Shown here: piece by piece, positions 58,041 to 64,000 of the stretch
Layout of the letters: every line of letters begins with the position of its first letter
How positions within the stretch are numbered: the stretch's first letter is position 1
Notes under the pieces: generated by a model
What the model was told of the DNA's origin: nothing
The model's database searches: none
What the model saw: the letters and a program-made list of their open reading frames with translations, nothing else
Assembly (NCBI GenBank): GCA_002314755.1
Contig: DCHC01000003.1
Span: forward strand, 1-64,000
Direction: 5' to 3'
Length of the DNA stretch: 64,000 bases
From: Faecalibacterium sp. UBA1762
GTDB taxonomy: Bacteria; Bacillota; Clostridia; Oscillospirales; Ruminococcaceae
Translations under genes and position numbers: made by a program

Positions 58041-60032
58041 ATGGAACAATATGTAACAATGGTTGCTGAACAAGGCAAAATCAACCCTCAGTATGCGTTG
58101 GAGCAGATGCAGAAAATGAAGGACAAGTACGGTTTGTCCTTTCAGGATTTTTATCATTACAAGTTTATTTTAAGAACACCGATTCGGCGTAAACAGATGG
58201 CTGAAAAACTTCGTAACGGAGAAAGCATTACCGAATACCCCCCAAAACCGGAGGAAGCATTGTTAGATGACAATGTTATGAAGTATATAAGCCGCGCAAG
58301 CAAAAAAAGCGGGGTAGATACACAGGGTATTTATGAAGAAATGGTATATTGTCAGGAATGGCTCGGAATACCGTTTGAGGCATTTGTTAAGCTGAAGCTG
58401 GCGGGTATCAATAACAAACGAAGAATCAGGTATTATTTTAAATACAGCAGATTGGTATCTGAATGGAAACAAGCCCGACACAGCTTGAAAAAGCAGAGTG
58501 AGGTCGTATTTCGGCTGTTTTATAGGGCTTTTGGCCCCGAAAGATTAGAGGAAAACAAGTATATCAGACGGGTTTGTAAAAGAAACCATATCCGTTTTCA
58601 AGAGGCTCTGGACGATATGTGGTACTACCGTTATCGGTATCATAAAAATTATCGGACCTGCTGGCTTAAAAATGATTATGTGACATCGGATAGAAGAAGG
58701 GGGCTATACGCAGGAACGCATGATAAAAAAGCCTATAATACAGGGGGCGCTCTGAACAGTATAAAACAGAATACCGGGATGGATCGGGAAACCGTACAAA
58801 AACGGATAGATGAGATCAATTCCCAAAGAGGCTTGAAGAAAAAGATCACGGTTGATATGTACGATGCTTACAGACTGGACAGGTTAAGTATTGATGAGAT
58901 CAAAGCGCTGACTGCTGATAAAAGGGAATGTGACAGACTCAGAGTGACAGTCAGAAACAGCCGCAGTAAAATGTATAAAGGCAAAAGCGCTTTACAAAGC
59001 TTTGAAAAAAAGTTTAACAGATTGCGGGAGCTGGAAGAAAAGCTGCTGACCAAAAGCACGGTGGAAGAAATAGCCCGCGAAACGGAGCTAATGGGTCTGA
59101 AGTATGAGGATGCCCAGATGCGGAAGTATGCAGCTGATTATCTGGCTTGTAAACGGGCCTTTGGGTTTTTAATTAAGGAGTATTTCACATTTTGTATATT
59201 TGATACACCGTTCTATGAAAGAAGTCAGTTTATTACGATGGGACAAAGATACAAGGCGCTTTTTTGTATGAACGATCAGGGTGTTACTGAAATATTGGAT
59301 GATAAGTATCAGGCGTATCAGACGTATAAGGAGGACTATAACAGAGAGTGTATTTTGGTAGAATCGCCGGAGGATTATCCGGCATTCAAAGCATTTTTTG
59401 AGAAACACGGAAAAATGATTGTGAAACCCAAGGCCTCATATGGAGGAAACGGTATTGAGGTTCTTCATATGGATAACGGGACTGATACGGAAGCGGTTTT
59501 CAGCAGGTTAATCACGAATAACGGTAGTATTGTCGCTGAAGAATTGATTGATCAGCATCCTGCCATGATGGCGCTGAATCCCGATTCGGTCAATACGGTA
59601 AGGGTGCATACCTTTTTTGACGGTAAACAAGGACATATTTTTAAAGCATTTTTAAGAATTGGAAAAGCAGGCTCCTTTGTTGACAACAGTACAGCAGGCG
59701 GTTTTCAGGTGGCACTGGATGTTGAAACAGGCAAGGTCATCAGCAATGCGGATTCATACGGCGGTCAAACATACACAAGGCATCCGGGCTCCGGTATTGA
59801 GTTTATACATTATCAGCTGCCCGAATGGGAACGGATGAAAGAAACCGTACTGAGGCTTTCCGGTCAGCTAAAGGGCTTAAAGTATGCAGGATGGGACATG
59901 GCGTGTGACAGTTCCGGAAAATGGATTGTTGTAGAAGTGAATGTAATGCCCTCTTTTATCGGAATTCAGGCGCCGCTGCATAAGGGAATCCGGCAGGAAT
60001 TTATTGCGTTGACAGGGGCCGAGTTATGGTAG
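58041..60032 (+). CDS. Sugar-transfer-associated ATP-grasp protein with repeated N-terminal helical modules
   Basis: A 663 aa protein. The C-terminal ~250 residues are an ATP-grasp ligase of the sugar-transfer-associated type: YDRECILVE-like KEDYNRECILVES, KPKASYGGNGIEVL, LNPDSVNTVRVHTF, FVDNSTAGGFQVALD and the metal-binding end WIVVEVNVMPSFIG. Before it are several divergent copies of a ~60-residue helical module ending in patterns such as GLSFQDFYHYKF (near 35), GIPFEAFVKLKL (near 115) and EALDDMWYYRYRY (near 192). GGAGAG precedes the ATG. It probably links a carboxylate to an amine on a sugar or peptide; substrates unknown. AT-rich codons. Confidence 0.82.
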   Translation: MEQYVTMVAEQGKINPQYALEQMQKMKDKYGLSFQDFYHYKFILRTPIRRKQMAEKLRNGESITEYPPKPEEALLDDNVMKYISRASKKSGVDTQGIYEEMVYCQEWLGIPFEAFVKLKLAGINNKRRIRYYFKYSRLVSEWKQARHSLKKQSEVVFRLFYRAFGPERLEENKYIRRVCKRNHIRFQEALDDMWYYRYRYHKNYRTCWLKNDYVTSDRRRGLYAGTHDKKAYNTGGALNSIKQNTGMDRETVQKRIDEINSQRGLKKKITVDMYDAYRLDRLSIDEIKALTADKRECDRLRVTVRNSRSKMYKGKSALQSFEKKFNRLRELEEKLLTKSTVEEIARETELMGLKYEDAQMRKYAADYLACKRAFGFLIKEYFTFCIFDTPFYERSQFITMGQRYKALFCMNDQGVTEILDDKYQAYQTYKEDYNRECILVESPEDYPAFKAFFEKHGKMIVKPKASYGGNGIEVLHMDNGTDTEAVFSRLITNNGSIVAEELIDQHPAMMALNPDSVNTVRVHTFFDGKQGHIFKAFLRIGKAGSFVDNSTAGGFQVALDVETGKVISNADSYGGQTYTRHPGSGIEFIHYQLPEWERMKETVLRLSGQLKGLKYAGWDMACDSSGKWIVVEVNVMPSFIGIQAPLHKGIRQEFIALTGAELW

Positions 60033-60067
60033 ATCGGTAGTTTTCGACAAATGAAAGGATTACAGAT

Positions 60068-61114
60068 ATGAAGACGGAGAAAAAAAGGAAGTCATATTTT
60101 TGGTATTTTTTAAATCATTCCAGATTTTTGACGCCTATCCGTTATTTGCGTAATAAAGAAAAATTGCACAAAGCAGCAGAAAAAACAATTGCAGAATTTG
60201 GCAGACCCTATTCTGAGGAATTGTGCCGGGATATGGTCTGGAAGTACTGCCGCCATATGACCAGTTTAAAAGAGTATTTCAAATACGGTCTGGAAGGAAA
60301 GACCCCTAAACAGATTGAAGAATTTGTAGGCAGCAGAGAGCTTAGATTTTGGGTATCAAGATTTAATGATCCCGATAAGAGAAATATCTTTTCAAATAAA
60401 TATGATACGTATCTGACCTTTAAAAAGTATTACAAAAGACAGGTGATAAAGGCGGATAACCCGGAAGATGAGGAGCCGTTTAAACGGTTTGTCTTATCCC
60501 ATGAAAAAGTAAGCGTAAAGCCGTTAAACGGGCAATCGGGTGCGGGCGTTCGATGGATACAGGCCTGCGATGACGGCGAGGCTTACAAGCTGTTTTATCA
60601 GTTGATGAACGATTATCCCAAGGGGTTTGTTGCAGAGGAGCCGATTGAACAGTGTAAGGATATGAAAGCTTTTCATCCCCAATCTGTAAACACGTTACGT
60701 ATTACAAGTATATTGCACAAAGACGGCGTCAGAATTTGGCATCCGTTTATGAGATGCGGTATGGGGGACGCTATTGTAGATAATTATTGCACCGGGGGAC
60801 TCATGATTCTGATAGATCCTGATACCGGCGTAACCCAGAATTGTATTGACAACCTGGGCAGACCCTATGAAACACACCCTGATACCGGAAAAACATTAAA
60901 GGGTTGTCAGATTCCAAGATGGGACGAAGCGCTTGAGTTAGTTAGGGAGCTTGCACGAGTTGTTCCTAAAATCAGGTATGTAGGATGGGATCTGGCGTTG
61001 ACAGATACCGGGTGGGTCGTTGTTGAGGGAAATTCCCGCCCGTCTATGATGCAGCAGGGTGTAAACAAGGAAGGGTATAAAAAAGAGTTTAAACGCGAAT
61101 TGAGAAAGAAATAG
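60068..61114 (+). CDS. Sugar-transfer-associated ATP-grasp protein 2
   Basis: A 348 aa ATP-grasp ligase paralogue of the previous product. It has one copy of the N-terminal helical module (YSEELCRDMVWKYCRHM...LKEYFKYGL, residues 38-75), then FSNKYDTYLTFKKYYKRQV leading into the ATP-grasp: VSVKPLNGQSGAGVRW, AFHPQSVNTLRITSI, VDNYCTGGLMILIDPDTG, GCQIPRWDEALEL, and VGWDLALTDTGWVVVEGNSRPS with metal-binding Glu/Asn. No membrane segment is obvious. AAAGGA precedes the ATG; the gap to the previous gene is 35 bases. Operon position implies sequential ligation steps in one pathway (inference). Confidence 0.85.
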   Translation: MKTEKKRKSYFWYFLNHSRFLTPIRYLRNKEKLHKAAEKTIAEFGRPYSEELCRDMVWKYCRHMTSLKEYFKYGLEGKTPKQIEEFVGSRELRFWVSRFNDPDKRNIFSNKYDTYLTFKKYYKRQVIKADNPEDEEPFKRFVLSHEKVSVKPLNGQSGAGVRWIQACDDGEAYKLFYQLMNDYPKGFVAEEPIEQCKDMKAFHPQSVNTLRITSILHKDGVRIWHPFMRCGMGDAIVDNYCTGGLMILIDPDTGVTQNCIDNLGRPYETHPDTGKTLKGCQIPRWDEALELVRELARVVPKIRYVGWDLALTDTGWVVVEGNSRPSMMQQGVNKEGYKKEFKRELRKK

Positions 61115-61240
61115 CAGCAGACCGGTTCGTGAGAATGAAGAATATCCTTCAATAAATTATATGTAAAATAGCTATTTTTTACTTGTTGAGTATTCGGCAG
61201 TTCGTTCTTATTATTTACCGATGTATACGGGGAGATAAAT

Positions 61241-62422
61241 ATGTCTGATAAGAAATCCTTCACAAACCAAGAGCTATCATTATATAGAAAACATAAATTA
61301 GTTGAAAATTACAGAATGTGGGCGGATACGATTACTGCTTATCAACCCAGATATGAGGATAGCAGAATGGTCAAGGCTTTAAAGATTGGCTATTTTAAGC
61401 TTTGCTTTAAAAAATACTGTGGTTACGAAGAAATTAAACAAGTAATCACGGATAACCGGCCTAATTTGACGGTGGGCAGTAAAGAATATGACAGGCTTGT
61501 AAACAGTATCCTATATTGTAAGTTTTGTTACGGTGCGAAACCCGGTGAGTTTTTTAACTACTCCATGGATAAGCTTAATCATGAAGGTCGCAAAAGGCTC
61601 ATGCCAACGGGAACAAGATACAGAGTGTTTACGGCATTTAACAGACAGTTTGTTCTTGATAAGATTGACGCGAAGTACGACTGTTATCTGACACTGAAGG
61701 ACTTTTTTGGCAGAGAGTGCATACTTCTTTCGGGTATAAATGATCTGTCCTGTTTTGATAATTTTATCAACAGACATAAGGTGTGTTTTGCTAAACCGAA
61801 CAGAGGAAGCTGCGGTATAGGAGCTGTAAGACTGGTTCTTGAAGATTTAGAAAATGATCACGCTGTACTAAGCTCGCTGCTGGAAAAATACGGTGAAGTT
61901 GCTGTAGAAGAAAACATATCCCAAAATAGTACAATGGCTTCTTTTCACCCGCAATCGGTTAATACAGTCAGAGTGATGATCATCAGATTGAACAATGAGC
62001 CACAGATGCTGTTTGCCGGATTTCGTTACGGCCGCGGTGACTCTGTTGTGGATAATGTGGGCTCCGGCGGGACCATCTGTATGATCGACAAAGATACCGG
62101 AATTATTAAAACCTCCAAAGACGGAAATGTTTACGATAAAGAAACAGGACATCAGATCATTGGCTTTCAGATTCCTGAATGGGAAAAGCTTAGGGAGGTT
62201 ATTAAATCAATATCAGACAGATTACCAGAATACAGGTTGTTTGCGGTTGATATGGCCCTGGATATCAATAATAACTGGATACTTGTTGAAGCAAATAGCC
62301 ACGCTGAGCTTGGCGGAGACAGAATTATCAAAGAATGTGGCTATGATTATGATGCTTTTATTCGACTGGCTGGCGGCGGGCAAAAAAACACATTAAAGGA
62401 AAATGAAAATAATGACAGATGA
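61241..62422 (+). CDS. Sugar-transfer-associated ATP-grasp protein 3
   Basis: A 393 aa third paralogue. One helical module (about residues 60-110, with LYCKFCYGAKPGEFFNYSM) leads to KYDCYLTLKDFFGRECIL and the ATP-grasp domain: VCFAKPNRGSCGIGAVRL, ASFHPQSVNTVRVMII, RGDSVVDNVGSGGTICMIDKDTG, GFQIPEWEKLREV, and FAVDMALDINNNWILVEANSHAELGG. It is preceded by a 126-base AT-rich gap and GGGGAG. Its end overlaps the next gene by about 11 bases, so translation is probably coupled to the condensation-domain protein. Confidence 0.85.
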   Translation: MSDKKSFTNQELSLYRKHKLVENYRMWADTITAYQPRYEDSRMVKALKIGYFKLCFKKYCGYEEIKQVITDNRPNLTVGSKEYDRLVNSILYCKFCYGAKPGEFFNYSMDKLNHEGRKRLMPTGTRYRVFTAFNRQFVLDKIDAKYDCYLTLKDFFGRECILLSGINDLSCFDNFINRHKVCFAKPNRGSCGIGAVRLVLEDLENDHAVLSSLLEKYGEVAVEENISQNSTMASFHPQSVNTVRVMIIRLNNEPQMLFAGFRYGRGDSVVDNVGSGGTICMIDKDTGIIKTSKDGNVYDKETGHQIIGFQIPEWEKLREVIKSISDRLPEYRLFAVDMALDINNNWILVEANSHAELGGDRIIKECGYDYDAFIRLAGGGQKNTLKENENNDR

Positions 62423-63788
62423 TAAGAAGTACTATCCGTTGACACCGGCACAAAGAGTTCTTGTATTTGAGCTGAAATATTGTCCATTTGCTCAGATAGT
62501 AAATATTTCATACGAAATTGAAATGAAAGAGGGAATAGAGCCGCTTCTTTTGTGCCGCGCGATAGAATGGACTCTCCAAAAAAATCAGGCGGCCTCCATC
62601 CGTCTTCACAAGACGGAAAAGGGTGTGAAACAATACTTTTCGGATGAAAAGGTGGCAGCTGTTGAATATGTGGATTTTACCGGCAAAAGGGAATCGCAAT
62701 ATGAAAAGCAGTTGGTAAATTGGAGTAAGAAGCCTTTTCCAAACAAACATATGGATACATGTCTGTATGTTATGCGTGTTGTAAGAAAACCCAACGGAAG
62801 ATATGGAATCTATGGGTGCTTCAGTCATTTGATCTATGATATTTTCGGGCTTGCGTATCTTCATAAAAACATTTTGGCGGTATATCAAGCTCTGCTAAAC
62901 GGAACGGAGGTTCCGGATGTCAGTACAAGCATCCTTGAAGTATATGAAAAGGAGTTCAAATACCCTAAATCTGAAAAACACGATAGGGATAGAGCCTTTT
63001 ATGACAGCGAGCTTTATAAAACGGAACCGCAGTACACATCTGTTAACGGCTTAAAAGCCAGGGAATTTTCAACCAAAACAAGGTACGGCAGCTTCTGCGT
63101 ATCCCCCTTCATGAGGGGTGGCATGTTGGATCTTCCGGTAGATATGACAATAGATAAAGCTGTTCTGGAATATGCTATGGGCAACGGGGTTAGTTCTCAG
63201 GCGTGTTACCTGCTTGCCGTAAGAACCTGGTTGGCCCATGGTTGCGGTGTAGATGATGTTACTTTTACAAATGTTGTATCAAGAAGAGCGACCCTGGCAC
63301 AAAAAAAGGCAGGGGGAACCATGGCAAACGGTCTTCTGTTCAGGACTATTATTGATAAAGATGCTTCATTTGAAAAAGGCTGCAATATCGTTTTCAACAA
63401 TCTGGCGAGTACTTACCGTCACCCAGATATTGACGCCGGCGAAGTAGTTGTTATGGGCTATGAAAAATTTGGAACACCAAAGTTGAAAACCTACAGCGGA
63501 ATGGGCTTCAGTTACTGTAATCTGCCTGTTTCCGGCCAGAATATGCCAATGAGCTTCCGGCGTATTCCTACAGGTAAGGAGACCCTGGCTGCGTATTGCA
63601 CACTGATACCGTGTGATACGGAGGGGAATCTGATTATCAATTACTCCTTTCTCAAGGATTTTGTCTCGGAAGAAACGATACGAAGCTTTCATCACTTTAT
63701 CATGAAATTTATGGAATATGGGGTTGCGCATCCTACAGAAAAGATTGAAGCGATCACACAAAAAATTCTTGGACAGGTTAGAAAATGA
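62412..63788 (+). CDS. Free-standing NRPS-type condensation-domain protein
   Basis: A 458 aa protein with the CoA-acyltransferase-like condensation fold. It starts LTPAQRVLVFELK, the usual first helix; the active-site region reads CFSHLIYDIFGLAYLH near residue 140, where the canonical HHxxxDG becomes SHLIYDI (second His and Asp kept, first His and Gly changed); later MANGLLFRTIIDKD and GMGFSYCNLPVSG correspond to C-terminal subdomain motifs. There are no adenylation or carrier domains. The ATG at 62412 suits the AAAGGA site better than 62403. It likely forms an amide or ester with an activated acyl donor made by genes beyond the window. Confidence 0.82.
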   Translation: MTDDKKYYPLTPAQRVLVFELKYCPFAQIVNISYEIEMKEGIEPLLLCRAIEWTLQKNQAASIRLHKTEKGVKQYFSDEKVAAVEYVDFTGKRESQYEKQLVNWSKKPFPNKHMDTCLYVMRVVRKPNGRYGIYGCFSHLIYDIFGLAYLHKNILAVYQALLNGTEVPDVSTSILEVYEKEFKYPKSEKHDRDRAFYDSELYKTEPQYTSVNGLKAREFSTKTRYGSFCVSPFMRGGMLDLPVDMTIDKAVLEYAMGNGVSSQACYLLAVRTWLAHGCGVDDVTFTNVVSRRATLAQKKAGGTMANGLLFRTIIDKDASFEKGCNIVFNNLASTYRHPDIDAGEVVVMGYEKFGTPKLKTYSGMGFSYCNLPVSGQNMPMSFRRIPTGKETLAAYCTLIPCDTEGNLIINYSFLKDFVSEETIRSFHHFIMKFMEYGVAHPTEKIEAITQKILGQVRK

Positions 63789-64000
63789 AACTGACTAATG
63801 TGCAAAAAGAGCTTCTTCTGGATGTTTGCGAAAGCGATGAGCGCACGGGAAACCTGCTTAATACAATCGGTTTCAGAGTGTTTATTGCCACAGGATGCAA
63901 CTTGAGTATTCTGGAAAAAAGCTGGAATCTGATTGTTCAAAATTATGATTCGCTTAGGATAAGGATCTCAGACAGAAAACAGAAGATCATTTCATATGAG
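63785..64000 (+). CDS. Condensation-domain protein, partial (cut by window edge)
   Basis: An open frame of 72 codons running off the right edge without a stop. Its ATG overlaps the TGA of the previous gene (ATGA), so it is translationally coupled. The sequence begins MKLTNVQKELLLDV and continues with TIGFRVFIATGCNLSILEKSWNLIVQNYDSLRIRI-type strands, which match the N-terminal subdomain of condensation domains (Q...L...G, then helix LEKSWN...YDSLR). It is a second, tandem condensation-like protein rather than a continuation of the first. Confidence 0.65.
   Translation, partial: MKLTNVQKELLLDVCESDERTGNLLNTIGFRVFIATGCNLSILEKSWNLIVQNYDSLRIRISDRKQKIISYE

Noticed and set aside
1..64000. CRISPR array, insertion sequence, prophage or plasmid functions
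   Set aside because: No regularly spaced direct repeats, transposase, integrase, phage structural or replication-initiation genes were seen.

Overview
The window looks like a chromosomal piece of a Gram-positive, anaerobic Clostridia-type bacterium (Oscillospiraceae/Ruminococcaceae-like gut organism; inferred, not proven). Evidence is the rimP-nusA-ylxR-ylxQ-infB-rbfA-nrnA-truB-ribF-rpsO-pnp order typical of Firmicutes, strong AGGAGG-type ribosome sites, TTGACA/TATAAT promoters with 16-18 base spacers, a T-box, guanine and manganese riboswitches, U-rich intrinsic terminators and no outer-membrane genes. No rRNA, complete tRNA, insertion sequence, phage or CRISPR array was seen.

Layout. (1) 1-11602: sugar-catabolic island with putative glycosidases (GH106-like, an uncharacterised TIM-barrel family, GH42), a sugar isomerase, a Gfo/Idh/MocA dehydrogenase, an SGNH esterase, an SDR and an FAD enzyme. 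(2) 11730-17910: purine salvage operon, with a guanine riboswitch and terminator ahead of xpt, then a BMP-type nucleoside ABC transporter. (3) 18039-19589: NfeD-SPFH membrane pair. (4) 19618-28311: GH43, a PD-(D/E)XK-like protein, and a five-gene reverse-strand operon (propeller glycosidase, HAD, two SGNH/DUF4886-type hydrolases, fumarate-reductase-like flavoprotein), then a MtaA/UroD-like methyltransferase and a YjjG-like HAD. (5) 28414-32096: cation homeostasis, with a PII-like regulator coupled to a CPA2 antiporter, then a Mn2+ riboswitch controlling mntP and probably a CaCA antiporter. (6) 32199-39406: DUF5722-like glycosidase, T-box-metG, TatD, BioY, and a second TIM-barrel hydrolase. (7) 39429-50817: translation/RNA operon nusA to pnp. 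(8) 50832-56681: unknown large protein, acetyltransferase, zinc ribbon preceded by a tRNA-like element, sigma factor, cell-wall amidase and MFS transporter. (9) 56849-64000: visibly AT-richer cluster with a CapA-like phosphoesterase, three consecutive sugar-transfer-associated ATP-grasp proteins and two free-standing NRPS-type condensation-domain proteins, the last cut by the window edge.

How it works together. Regions 1, 4 and 6 probably break down decorated oligosaccharides (glycosidases plus carbohydrate esterases plus redox and isomerase steps), although no sugar transporter is adjacent. Region 2 is a coherent guanine-repressed purine uptake and salvage unit. Region 5 handles Mn2+/Na+/Ca2+. 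Region 9 is the best candidate for an undescribed system: an apparent cell-surface or secreted amide/peptide-conjugate pathway combining ATP-grasp ligases with condensation domains and a capsule-type phosphoesterase, possibly acquired horizontally.
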